A stretch of DNA of 64,000 nt from SpSt-333 sp964371615 (lineage in GTDB: Bacteria > Bacteroidota > Ignavibacteria > UBA10030 > UBA8401), in contig CAYJMS010000002.1 in assembly GCA_964371615.1 (NCBI GenBank), positions 496,001-560,000 of the forward strand, given 5' to 3'. Shown here one piece after another: positions 26,228-35,348 of the stretch. Both the position numbers and the translations under genes were made by a program. The notes beneath the pieces were generated by a model. It ran no database searches, was not told the origin of the DNA, and worked only from the letters and a program-made list of their open reading frames with translations. Positions within the stretch are counted from its first letter, which is position 1; each line of letters begins with the position of its first letter.

Positions 26228-27028
26228 TTACCGTATTCTTCCGCCGTTCAGCACGATACGCATATCGTCGTGAATAATTCCATTGGAAGCAAGTGTGTTC
26301 GGCCGATAAATGACATCCGATTGATCGCCGTCAAACGTCGAGACCGTCCCGCCCGCTTCACGGACGATCAGAATGCCCGCCGCCTTGTCCCAGGGATTGA
26401 GAAAAACCTCCCAATACCCATCCAATCGCCCGCAGGCAACATACGCCATATCCAGCGCTGCGGAACCGAGTCTACGGATTCCTTGTGCCTTGGGCAGGAA
26501 GTTGACGAAATGCTCGATGACATTGTCTGGATTTTCCTTTACATTGTAAGGGAATCCTGTTACGAGCAGACTTTCGATCAGCGTGGACGAAGCAGAAACC
26601 GTTATTTTTCGATCGTTCAGGAATGCACCTTTTCCCTTTTCGGCAGTGAACATCTCTTTCGCCATGGGATCGTATGTTGCACCGGCAATTATCTCCCCGT
26701 TGTGTTCCACTCCGATCGTCACGCAAAATAACGGCAGTCCATGAGTATAATTCGTGGTACCATCGAGCGGATCGATTATCCATCGGTATTCGGACGAGGA
26801 GGACTGAGCACCTCCTTCTTCGCCGAGAATATCGTGATCGGGAAACCGCTGTTTGATACGGCGAATAATCATCGCTTCCGATTCCTTATCGATCTCCGTG
26901 ACCAGATTCGTTTCCTCCCCTCGTTTGCGTTCGATGTTTTTTACTTTTCCAATGTTATATTGAAGAAACGAACCCGCTTCCAGCGCGGCTTCGGTGGCAG
27001 TCGTGAGCAAATCATGTGTGGATATCAT
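26228..27028 (-). CDS. suhB: inositol monophosphatase family protein
   Basis: A Mg2+-dependent phosphatase of 266 aa. Metal-binding motifs are intact: GEEGG, IDPLDGTTNYTHG and WDKAAG. The closest well-known functions are inositol-1-phosphatase (SuhB) and related sugar-phosphate or NADP phosphatases, so the substrate is uncertain. The ATG at 27028 gives the usual N-terminus; an in-frame ATG at 27055 would lie between the two halves of the candidate promoter. It heads a two-gene unit with the REC-kinase gene and is divergent from the decarboxylase. Confidence 0.9.
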   Translation of the reverse strand: MISTHDLLTTATEAALEAGSFLQYNIGKVKNIERKRGEETNLVTEIDKESEAMIIRRIKQRFPDHDILGEEGGAQSSSSEYRWIIDPLDGTTNYTHGLPLFCVTIGVEHNGEIIAGATYDPMAKEMFTAEKGKGAFLNDRKITVSASSTLIESLLVTGFPYNVKENPDNVIEHFVNFLPKAQGIRRLGSAALDMAYVACGRLDGYWEVFLNPWDKAAGILIVREAGGTVSTFDGDQSDVIYRPNTLASNGIIHDDMRIVLNGGRIR

Positions 27029-27034
27029 AGTGGT

Positions 27035-27065
27035 ACAAGATAGAGAAATATTCATCGTTCTTCAA
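27035..27065 (-). promoter_or_regulatory. candidate promoter of suhB
   Basis: TTG (27065-27063), 20 nt and TATCTTGT (27042-27035) on the minus strand. Transcription would start at or a few bases from the ATG at 27028, so the mRNA may be leaderless or nearly so. Confidence 0.4.
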
Positions 27066-27084
27066 TTTCATCGAGAGACTATTT

Positions 27085-28443
27085 ATGGAACAATCACCAT
27101 TGAGTGAGATGATCGATATCTGCATCCAGGCGCAGGAACATTTTCGTAACCGGTGGGAACCGTACAACACCGACGATTCTGTTTCTGTCGATTCCGGCAG
27201 AGGAACGGCAATTCTCCGTTCGCTGGAAAAAAGACTGGCGGAAAACTACCCCTTTTTCCACCCCCGGTATGCCGGACAAATGCTGAAACCGCCGCACGAC
27301 ATAGCAATCGCGGCGTATCTCATGGCAATGCAGATCAATCCGAACAATCATGCCTTGGACGGCGGGCCGGCAACGGCAAAGATGGAAATGGAAGCAGTTG
27401 CCGCAATTGCGCAGATGTTCGGCTACAAACAGCATCTCGGTCACCTGACGTCGAACGGCACCATTGCCAATCTTGAGGCATTATGGATCGCAAAGTCCGT
27501 TCACCCCGATAAGGCGATTGCGTACTCAACCGCCGCACATTATACACACCAGCGCATGTGCGATGTGATCGGTGCGAAACATGTTCGATTGAATTCATTC
27601 GAAAACCTGGAAGAATCAATAGTACAACACTCTATCGGCACCATTGTGGTGACCATCGGAACGACCTCCACCGGTGAGATAGAGCCGCTGCACACGATCC
27701 TGCCTATTGCACAAAAGCACGGCGTTAGGATCCATGCGGATGCGGCGTACGGTGGATTCTTTACGATACTTGCAAATTCAAATGATCCGGTCATCGATCC
27801 GGCACCGTTCCGGCTGTTGAGCGAATGCGACAGTATCGTTGTCGATCCGCACAAGCATGGTTTGCAACCGTACGGCTGCGGGTGTATCCTCTTCAAGGAT
27901 GTGAATACCGGATCATATTACAAGCATGACTCACCCTATACATATTTTACTTCCACCGACCTCCATCTCGGCGAAATATCGCTTGAATGCTCCCGTGCCG
28001 GTGCTGCAGCAGCTGCACTCTGGGCAACATTGGAATATCTCCCCCTCAAATCTGATGACGGCCTTGGATCGATACTGCGTAAAACACGGATTGCCGCACT
28101 GGAATTCTCACGACGCCTCTCAACAAGCGTCGTCCTCGAAGAGTATACAATTCCTCACCTCGATATTAACACATATTTTCCGCGAACCGAACCATTCTCT
28201 GCGATGCGTATTTCGAAAGTAACAGAACAGGTCTTCCACCAACTTATGAACCGGAAAGAGCACCCCGTCTTTCTTGCAACATTGACGGTTGATTCTGAAT
28301 CACTCAAAAATAAATATCCTGAATTCATTGCAGATTCTCCGACCACAAGAATATTCCGGAGTGTTTTCATGAAACCGGAACATGAGGCATTCATTTCTAC
28401 GATTTTATCGGACATTGAATTTTGTTGTAAAGAAAATTTATAA
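27085..28443 (+). CDS. pyridoxal-phosphate group II decarboxylase
   Basis: A 452-aa PLP enzyme of the glutamate/aromatic amino-acid decarboxylase fold. Visible are HPRYAGQMLKPP, the cofactor-stacking region GHLTSNGTIANLEAL, HADAAYGGFF with the Asp that holds the pyridine nitrogen, and the Schiff-base Lys257 in VDPHKHGLQPYGCG. The family decarboxylates aspartate, glutamate, tyrosine or tryptophan, and this branch is often annotated as aspartate 1-decarboxylase or tyrosine decarboxylase; sequence alone does not decide. The TonB-dependent receptor follows 59 bases later on the same strand. Confidence 0.88.
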   Translation: MEQSPLSEMIDICIQAQEHFRNRWEPYNTDDSVSVDSGRGTAILRSLEKRLAENYPFFHPRYAGQMLKPPHDIAIAAYLMAMQINPNNHALDGGPATAKMEMEAVAAIAQMFGYKQHLGHLTSNGTIANLEALWIAKSVHPDKAIAYSTAAHYTHQRMCDVIGAKHVRLNSFENLEESIVQHSIGTIVVTIGTTSTGEIEPLHTILPIAQKHGVRIHADAAYGGFFTILANSNDPVIDPAPFRLLSECDSIVVDPHKHGLQPYGCGCILFKDVNTGSYYKHDSPYTYFTSTDLHLGEISLECSRAGAAAAALWATLEYLPLKSDDGLGSILRKTRIAALEFSRRLSTSVVLEEYTIPHLDINTYFPRTEPFSAMRISKVTEQVFHQLMNRKEHPVFLATLTVDSESLKNKYPEFIADSPTTRIFRSVFMKPEHEAFISTILSDIEFCCKENL

Positions 28444-28502
28444 CTATGGAACATAATGCATGTTTTGAGCGTTTTCATCGTCAGTACAACAAGGACAATA
28501 CC

Positions 28503-30797
28503 ATGCTTAAAACATTCATTTTTATACTGATATTTTCAATTTCTGCTGCCTATTCACAAGAAGACCAGACTATTCGGCTAACTGGCTCGATCGAAGGGAC
28601 TGTCACCAATACGGTGACAAAAGAGCCTGTTGTCGGCGCATCGGTTCAGGTTGTCGGAACAGCGATCGGCATTTCAACTGATATCGACGGTAGTTTTCGG
28701 TTTCAGAATCTTCCCGTGGGGACTTATATCCTGCGTGCATCGGCTATCGGATTTGCACCTCATACCCATTCCGATATCATCGTCGCTTCGGGGAAACAAA
28801 CACGGGTCAACATCACTTTAATCGAATCGATTGTGGAGTTTGAGGGAGTGACCGTAACCGGTGAATACTTCCAGCGTTCGCCGGATGCGCCGATCAGTGT
28901 ACAGACGCTCGGAGCAGAAGAGATTCGTCGTCTTCCGGGCGGGTTGGAAGATGTTGTCAGGGCAATTTCGATTCTACCCGGTGTCGCCCAAGTACAAAAC
29001 GGACGGAATGATCTCATCGTCCGCGGCGGCGCCCCGTCGGAAAATCTTTTCGTGATCGACAATATCGAAGTCGCAAATATCAACCATTTCGGCACACAGG
29101 GGGCAAGCGGAGGACCGCTCAGTTTCGTTAATCTCGACTTCGTCAATGAAACAACATTCAAAACGGGCGGATTCGGAGCGAAGTACGGCGACAAACTTTC
29201 TTCCGTGCTGACCATCGATTTGAAGGAAGGCCGCACCGACAGATTCGGCGGCAAGGCAACCATTTCCGCTTCGCAATTCGGATTAAATCTTGAAGGACCG
29301 ATTCAAGAGAAGGGATCGTTTCTGTTCTCTGCCCGACGCAGTTATCTCGATTTTATTTTCAAGGCGGCGGGATTCGGCTTTGTGCCTGAGTATTGGGACT
29401 TTCTCGGTAAAGCATCGTACAATCTCACATCCAAGGACAGGGTGAGCGTTCTCGGCATTTTGGCGCTCGACAATGTAAAGCTCTTCAACGACACGGAAGA
29501 TAAGCGATTCACCAACTCCCGCATTCTCGCCAGCGATCAAACGCAATTTGTCGGCGGCATTTCATGGCAGCATCTGCTGGAGAAGGGATTTACAACGGTG
29601 ACATTGAGCCAGACGTACAACACCTACAATTTTATTCAAAACGACAGCTTGTTGAACCCGATTTTCAAGAGTGCATCCGACGAACTTGAGACGACTTTGC
29701 GCGCCGATGCCGTACTTCAATTAAGCCGTGACTCCGAACTGGGATTCGGAGCGCTCGGGAAATACGTGACCTTCAATTCAAATATCATTCTCCCGATTCC
29801 GTTCTGGACCAATTTTGGCCAGCAATTGAATGTGAATGCGTCCCTTGATACCGCTGCGGTAAAATCGGCGGGATATGTTCAACTGACTCATTCACTCGCA
29901 CACAATGTTCGCATGACTGTCGGGGGCAGAGTGGACTATTTCAATTTAATCAATGATAATCTTTCGTTCTCCCCACGGCTGTCCGTTTCGTATGCGCCGT
30001 CACCGGCATGGACATTGACAACCAGTATCGGCCAATACCATCAGGCGCCGTCGTATATCTGGCTTGTGGCAAATCCGGTCAACCGCAGCCTGAAATATGT
30101 CACCGTCAACCAATATGTCGCCGGAATTGAATATCTCATCCGTTCGGATGTGAAGGTGAGTCTCGAAGGATATTTGAAAAATTACTCCGATTATCCGACA
30201 AGCGTTGTCCGTCCGTACCTGGTACTTGCCAATACCGGCGCCGGATTCGGCGGTTCGCAGGATGGGTATGCATCCTTCGGCCTCGATCCGCTGATCAGCA
30301 ACGGCAGCGGTATTTCCCGCGGTCTTGAACTGTTCCTTCAGAAAAAATTATCCGAGGTTCCGTGCTACGGACTTGTCAGTATCAGCTGGAATGAAACGAA
30401 ATTCACCGCTTTGGACGGCGTATCTCGTGCCGGAGGATTCGATCAACGATGGATTATCAATCTCGGCGGAGGATATATTTTTAATGAAGCATGGGAATTC
30501 AGCACAAAGTTCCGATTCGCTACAGGCAGACCGTACACTCCATATAATCCGGACGGGACGCAGAACATAGCATTGTACAATGACGCTCGGATCGGCGCAA
30601 ACCACAGTCTGGATATCCGCGTCGACAGACGATGGAATTACGAGTCCTGGAACCTGATCACGTATATCGATATTCAAAATGTCTATAACCGGCGTGCGGT
30701 CGATGTTCCCATATTTGACGAACGGACCAAAGTAGTAAAGCAGGTCTCCAATTCAATAGGGATCCTCCCCTCAATCGGTATCAGTGCAGAATTTTAA
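28503..30797 (+). CDS. TonB-dependent receptor with carboxypeptidase-like N-terminal domain
   Basis: A 764-aa outer membrane transporter. After the signal peptide (LKTFIFILIFSISAAYSQ), a carboxypeptidase-like regulatory domain occupies about 25-115 (GSIEGTVTNTVTKEPVVGASV). The plug is at about 120-225 (PGGLEDVVRAISILPGV, NDLIVRGGAPSENLFVIDNIEV). The rest is the 22-stranded barrel, ending in IGILPSIGISAEF with the aromatic last residue expected for BAM insertion. The ATG at 28503 was chosen because it starts the signal peptide; an in-frame ATG at 28446 adds 19 non-hydrophobic residues. No SusD partner is present, so it is not a standard polysaccharide pair. The ligand is unknown. Confidence 0.92.
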   Translation: MLKTFIFILIFSISAAYSQEDQTIRLTGSIEGTVTNTVTKEPVVGASVQVVGTAIGISTDIDGSFRFQNLPVGTYILRASAIGFAPHTHSDIIVASGKQTRVNITLIESIVEFEGVTVTGEYFQRSPDAPISVQTLGAEEIRRLPGGLEDVVRAISILPGVAQVQNGRNDLIVRGGAPSENLFVIDNIEVANINHFGTQGASGGPLSFVNLDFVNETTFKTGGFGAKYGDKLSSVLTIDLKEGRTDRFGGKATISASQFGLNLEGPIQEKGSFLFSARRSYLDFIFKAAGFGFVPEYWDFLGKASYNLTSKDRVSVLGILALDNVKLFNDTEDKRFTNSRILASDQTQFVGGISWQHLLEKGFTTVTLSQTYNTYNFIQNDSLLNPIFKSASDELETTLRADAVLQLSRDSELGFGALGKYVTFNSNIILPIPFWTNFGQQLNVNASLDTAAVKSAGYVQLTHSLAHNVRMTVGGRVDYFNLINDNLSFSPRLSVSYAPSPAWTLTTSIGQYHQAPSYIWLVANPVNRSLKYVTVNQYVAGIEYLIRSDVKVSLEGYLKNYSDYPTSVVRPYLVLANTGAGFGGSQDGYASFGLDPLISNGSGISRGLELFLQKKLSEVPCYGLVSISWNETKFTALDGVSRAGGFDQRWIINLGGGYIFNEAWEFSTKFRFATGRPYTPYNPDGTQNIALYNDARIGANHSLDIRVDRRWNYESWNLITYIDIQNVYNRRAVDVPIFDERTKVVKQVSNSIGILPSIGISAEF

Positions 30798-30801
30798 TGA
30801 A

Positions 30802-30832
30802 AATGCCGGCATATTTGCCGGCATTGCTTTTT
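30802..30832 (+). terminator. bidirectional intrinsic terminator between convergent genes
   Basis: A perfect 10-bp stem (AATGCCGGCA at 30802-30811, TGCCGGCATT at 30816-30825) with a TATT loop is followed by GCTTTTT. Four bases after the TonB-receptor stop; on the minus strand TTTTCATT follows the stem, so it may also end the T9SS-cargo transcript. Confidence 0.85.
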
Positions 30833-30870
30833 GATCTCATTCCATTAAAATTACTACACACGATCGACAC

Positions 30871-33279
30871 TCACCTCACCAAAAGCATTTTCATTCGAGA
30901 GAAATGAATCATACCGTCGGTGTCGGTATAGGATAATTCATAAAAATAAACACCGGATGAAATGGTAAGTGCATCAAATGGTACTTGATGATTTCCTGCA
31001 GATTGAGTTCCCTCAAATAATGTTGCAACCTCTTTACCTAATATGTCAAATACCTTCAACACAATTTTGCTCTGCGCAGGCAACCGGAAAGAGATCGTGG
31101 TCGTCGGATTAAACGGATTGGGAAAGTTTTGAAATAGTGCAAAATCGGTCGGCATCGTGCGCTGACCGTTTGGTAATGAAAGTTGAAGGTCGTTTCCGAA
31201 CTCCACATCGTCAATCGCCACATTAAAGACCGACGGAATGCCGCCGTCCCGCGCAACAAACCGTATTCTCATCTCCTGTGTCGGCGTGACAAATGCATTG
31301 ACTGTAATTTTGTACTGCTTCCATCGGGGTTGTTTTTCAGAAATGATTTCGACGGCGTGCCATTGTGTTCCGTTATCATTCGATATCTCAACAAAGAGCG
31401 TATCATCGATCGGATTTGCCCTGCTGTTGATGAAGATCCAGTAGAGGATGACGGGATTGGACATCCCCGACATCGAAAACGCCGGCGACACTAACGACGT
31501 TCTCCCTTCCACATTATCATTCAACGAATTTGTCGGTCCTGTCACAAAACATTGATCATTCTGTCCTCCCCGGCCAAACGGCGGTTGCACCGTATCGCCG
31601 ATGAGTATGATCGGTTTCGGAACCGCACGCTGCCACCTGCCGGCGGCGCCGGAATCGGCCGGGCTTCCGACTGTCCATCCAAGATCAAAATTAAAATCGT
31701 CCTTCGCATTTGCCTTGAGGGATATATTCACCGTCACCGTCTGATCTGCGTCTACAACCACACCTACGGAATCCGGTTTATAACCAAATTTGGAAATGTG
31801 CGCCGTATGCATCGATCCGGCGATTAACGAGGGAACAAGGAATTCTCCCGCACCGTTCGAAAATCCGTACTCCGGCGTGTTCTGCAACCGTATCTTGGCG
31901 CCGGAGATCGGAAGTGTGGTTGCGGAATCTTTGACCACAAAAGAAATGCCGCCGGTAGATTCTTTTGACATCGTAAGAGTTACTGCGACAGTGCTGTCAT
32001 ACAACATCGCAATATCGACTGTTCGGGGATGATATCCGCCGCTGTACAATGATTTCGTCAACGTCACGGAGACGGTATCGGATAGTCCGCCACATTGAAA
32101 TTTCCCTTGCGCATTGGTAATGAATTGCTGATCGGTGCCGTTCATCTCAACAGTCACTCCTTCGATCGGTACATTCGTCGCTGAATCTACTACGGTGACA
32201 ACTGCCCGGGCTACGGAAATACCATTTTGCTGACCCGCAAAGTTGAAGACGAACAACCCCCCGTTCATGTCCGTTGCAATAATCCGGTGCGAATTGAAGT
32301 ACGGAAACACTCCCCAATTTCCGATTGTGGAATGTGCACTGCCGGCATAGGTATCGTAATATGCCACCTCAACGGGAATTTCCGGATTACGGAGATCGAT
32401 GATCCTGACTCCTTCCGTATAATGGGCGACATATCCGTACCCCCCTTTAATATGGATATTGTGTGCGATCGTCTTCGGTTTTGCAACATATGAACCAATC
32501 AGTTTTATATTATTGAAATCGGATTTATCCCACACACGGACAATGTTCCCCAGTTGATCGGGATCGCTGTTGATTTCATCTGTGGTAAACACATATTTTC
32601 CATCCACGCTGACATCGGTGTTATGTGTGCCGGCGTGCGGATAGTTGACCAGTTTTATTCTATGAATGTTCGCTTTGTTCGTCGCATCGAGGACGTCCAA
32701 ACCGATCCCGTAAATCGCCGCAGCATAGATCGTATCGTTTTTTACAAAACAATCATGGACATAGTTCCCCTGATACTCGCCGACATAGACAGGATTGACG
32801 GGATCAGTGAGATCGAGAACAACGATTCCGCCGTTCTTATAACGGGAACCGTTGATGTATAGATATTTCCCCTCGATGGAAATAGTATGGCCCGACGGCA
32901 CTTGTTGCGTCGTGAGGGTGTTGACGAGTTTCAGCGAGTCAAGGTCGATAATCTGAAGGCCGGCTCCGTTTCCTTCGGTGACGACGTACGCGTATTTTTG
33001 ATACACTTTCATTTCCCGCCACGCAGATACCGGGCCGGGAATAAATGCAACTTCTTTCAATGTATCGGTGGTGATGTCGACGATCTGCGTTCCGGTCGCT
33101 GTTCCCACGATGGCGTATTCTTTACCGCCCGGCGCATTATATCCCCAGCAGTTTGAATATTGACTTGTGCCATGCGTCTGCATTTGACCAACCAATTGAA
33201 GGTTCAGGCTTGATTGCGGATAGATTTGTCCGAATAGAACAAAAAACAGCATCACTGCTGCGGTAATGGAACGAACCAT
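30871..33279 (-). CDS. secreted choice-of-anchor B (LVIVD) protein with T9SS sorting domain
   Basis: An 802-aa exported protein. The signal peptide (1-22) is followed by an LVIVD-type beta-propeller, about 30-350 (GTATGTQIVDITTD, GAGLQIIDLDSLK, GVRIIDLRNPEIP). Two carboxypeptidase-like Ig-fold domains follow at about 355-530 (TNVPIEGVTVEMNG, TTLPISGAKIRLQN). A jelly-roll-like region (about 545-700) comes next, and the type A T9SS sorting domain (LFQNFPNPFNPTTTISF) fills about 720-802. It should cross the outer membrane by T9SS and be cleaved or anchored. It is the last gene of the strand series after the FG-GAP protein, 20 bases from it. Ligand and role are unknown. Confidence 0.88.
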   Translation of the reverse strand: MVRSITAAVMLFFVLFGQIYPQSSLNLQLVGQMQTHGTSQYSNCWGYNAPGGKEYAIVGTATGTQIVDITTDTLKEVAFIPGPVSAWREMKVYQKYAYVVTEGNGAGLQIIDLDSLKLVNTLTTQQVPSGHTISIEGKYLYINGSRYKNGGIVVLDLTDPVNPVYVGEYQGNYVHDCFVKNDTIYAAAIYGIGLDVLDATNKANIHRIKLVNYPHAGTHNTDVSVDGKYVFTTDEINSDPDQLGNIVRVWDKSDFNNIKLIGSYVAKPKTIAHNIHIKGGYGYVAHYTEGVRIIDLRNPEIPVEVAYYDTYAGSAHSTIGNWGVFPYFNSHRIIATDMNGGLFVFNFAGQQNGISVARAVVTVVDSATNVPIEGVTVEMNGTDQQFITNAQGKFQCGGLSDTVSVTLTKSLYSGGYHPRTVDIAMLYDSTVAVTLTMSKESTGGISFVVKDSATTLPISGAKIRLQNTPEYGFSNGAGEFLVPSLIAGSMHTAHISKFGYKPDSVGVVVDADQTVTVNISLKANAKDDFNFDLGWTVGSPADSGAAGRWQRAVPKPIILIGDTVQPPFGRGGQNDQCFVTGPTNSLNDNVEGRTSLVSPAFSMSGMSNPVILYWIFINSRANPIDDTLFVEISNDNGTQWHAVEIISEKQPRWKQYKITVNAFVTPTQEMRIRFVARDGGIPSVFNVAIDDVEFGNDLQLSLPNGQRTMPTDFALFQNFPNPFNPTTTISFRLPAQSKIVLKVFDILGKEVATLFEGTQSAGNHQVPFDALTISSGVYFYELSYTDTDGMIHFSRMKMLLVR

Positions 33280-33299
33280 ACTGCTCCTCTAAAGTGAAA

Positions 33300-35348
33300 T
33301 TATTTTAGTAGGATCATCGGCCGCGTTAGTACAAAAGGCCGTTGATTTTCCGAAAGCACTGAAAGCCGGCAGTAATATATCCCTGAGGGGAATCCGCCTG
33401 CATTCCAAGATACTGAATGTGAACCTTTTGGCAAAACATTATGGACAAGAATATCCACTTCCTGTCCAAGAAGATTAACGATTGTCACAGTCACAAACGA
33501 AGACTTTTGCAACACAAACGGTATTGTTGTCGAAGGATTGAATGGATTCGGATAATTTGCCAACAATTGTGTATTGACCGGAAAAATTTTAACATCCGAC
33601 TCGACTGAAGAAATACCGGTGTTTTCAAAATGATAAATCCCTCCTTTACCGCTGCCGATCAGCAGATCCATATCCCCGTCGGTATCGATATCCGTGCATT
33701 GAGGGAATACGTTAATCTTCAGATCAATACCTTCAAAGGCTGCTGTTACAAGACTATACGATTCCTGCACCGGATCATATTCATAATGAGCAATACGGCC
33801 GCTGCTGTTCCCAATCAACAGATCAGTATTTCCGTCTTCATCAAGATCAGTTACTGTCGGCGATGAGTCGTTGCCGACATCGATGTCGTTCCATTTCTCC
33901 GACACGAGTGAATATACCGGTTGAACATTGGTGCCGATATTCTTGTAGAAGATCAACCGTCCTGCACTGTTACCGACCAGAATATCGTTAAATCCGTCTT
34001 GATCGATATCTCCAACGGCCGGAGCTGCGCTGTTGCCCGCCGAAACGGTATCCAGTTGAAAGGGTTGTTGATCGAATTGGAATTGTCCCGGTGTGCTCGT
34101 ATTGCGATAATACCGAAGGCCTCCGGCAAAATCGCCAATAATAAGATCGCTGTCACCGTCGCCATCAAGATCGCCGGTCCCTGCAGCACAGTAAAAAGTA
34201 GCAAGCGGTATCGTCAATGAAGGATTTTTGGAATAGAGAGCGATGGGCGAAGATCCGGTGTTTTCATACATTTGAATTTCTCCTCCCCCGGTCGCAAGAC
34301 AAATATCCGGGTCACCGTCTCCGTCAAAATCGGCGACCGCCACCGAACTGCGTGAACCCCCGTCGATCATCGGTATCATATTTTTCGTTCGGAGAGAGTA
34401 TTCCGGCACTTGATTCGTACCAATATTTTTAAAGTGCCAGAGATTATCGTATCCTTCGGTCGGGAATACAGTACTGACGATCAAATCGGATTTTCCGTCG
34501 CCATCCATGTCGGTATGTTGAGGAATGTTAAAACCGAATGTTTGCACCTCATTCCCCTTGGGATAGGTAGAATCCGTGAGCAGATAATTCGGTTCAAGAG
34601 CCGTTCCGATATTCTTTAAATAATACATGCTCGGATTGAAGTAATCACCCCAGAACAGATCGAGCGTTCCGTTGCTGTCGGCGTCAAAAAACTCAATGGC
34701 GCTGGCACCATGATTCGCTTTCAGGAGTTTCGCTCCGCCCCCGATAATTTGAATACCGTTGAATTCGTTGGTGACGAAAGCAAAACGCGGCTGCTGTGCA
34801 TCGCCGACATTTTCGTAGTACGTCACCGAGCCGCTCTGGCTTCCGGTAAAGAAATCGACATCGCCGTCGCTGTCAATATCGGCAAATGTCGGGATGCTGA
34901 ATCGTTCGCTGAACAGGTCAATGCCGTTCGTATCGGCCATTGAAGGTACGGTCAACTGAAAGTGCGGTGACGTGGATGATCCCGTATTCGCATAGAGAGA
35001 TACCTCTGAAAATTCCCCGTTGGTAAAGCAGTCCTCGTCGCCGTCGGCATCGATGTCGACGAAACGGAACCATGATCCGACGTTGAGCCCGAACGATTGA
35101 AACGGCTCCAGCACGAATACACCGTTGTTGTTCCGATAAAACCACAGGGTTTCGTCGCGGTCGAGCATCATGAAATCACCGTCGCCATCGCCGTCGATAT
35201 CGACCAGTTGATACCGCGGCGTGTCGATGCCGCCGGCAAAAAGATTCGTGCCGAATGCATGCGGACGAAATTGGAATTGTTGGGCATGCAACCGCACAGG
35301 TTCACCGGCGAAGAGTAGCAAGAAAAGGCAGAAGGCTTTACGAAGCAT
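33300..35348 (-). CDS. secreted FG-GAP/VCBS repeat protein with T9SS sorting domain
   Basis: A 682-aa exported protein: signal peptide (1-22), then about eight FG-GAP/VCBS-like repeats filling 25-585. Each repeat centres on DxDxDGDxD loops (DIDGDGDGDFMMLD, DIDSDGDVDFFTG, DLDGDGDSDLIIGD) that resemble integrin calcium loops, with a GxLxFYxN-type strand after them. A type A T9SS sorting domain (NYPNPFNPSTTIPF) closes the protein at about 600-682. Probably a calcium-stabilised beta-propeller on the cell surface or released. Its ATG lies 11 bases inside the 3' end of aroB, so translation may be coupled to the shikimate-pathway gene. Confidence 0.9.
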   Translation of the reverse strand: MLRKAFCLFLLLFAGEPVRLHAQQFQFRPHAFGTNLFAGGIDTPRYQLVDIDGDGDGDFMMLDRDETLWFYRNNNGVFVLEPFQSFGLNVGSWFRFVDIDADGDEDCFTNGEFSEVSLYANTGSSTSPHFQLTVPSMADTNGIDLFSERFSIPTFADIDSDGDVDFFTGSQSGSVTYYENVGDAQQPRFAFVTNEFNGIQIIGGGAKLLKANHGASAIEFFDADSNGTLDLFWGDYFNPSMYYLKNIGTALEPNYLLTDSTYPKGNEVQTFGFNIPQHTDMDGDGKSDLIVSTVFPTEGYDNLWHFKNIGTNQVPEYSLRTKNMIPMIDGGSRSSVAVADFDGDGDPDICLATGGGEIQMYENTGSSPIALYSKNPSLTIPLATFYCAAGTGDLDGDGDSDLIIGDFAGGLRYYRNTSTPGQFQFDQQPFQLDTVSAGNSAAPAVGDIDQDGFNDILVGNSAGRLIFYKNIGTNVQPVYSLVSEKWNDIDVGNDSSPTVTDLDEDGNTDLLIGNSSGRIAHYEYDPVQESYSLVTAAFEGIDLKINVFPQCTDIDTDGDMDLLIGSGKGGIYHFENTGISSVESDVKIFPVNTQLLANYPNPFNPSTTIPFVLQKSSFVTVTIVNLLGQEVDILVHNVLPKGSHSVSWNAGGFPSGIYYCRLSVLSENQRPFVLTRPMILLK

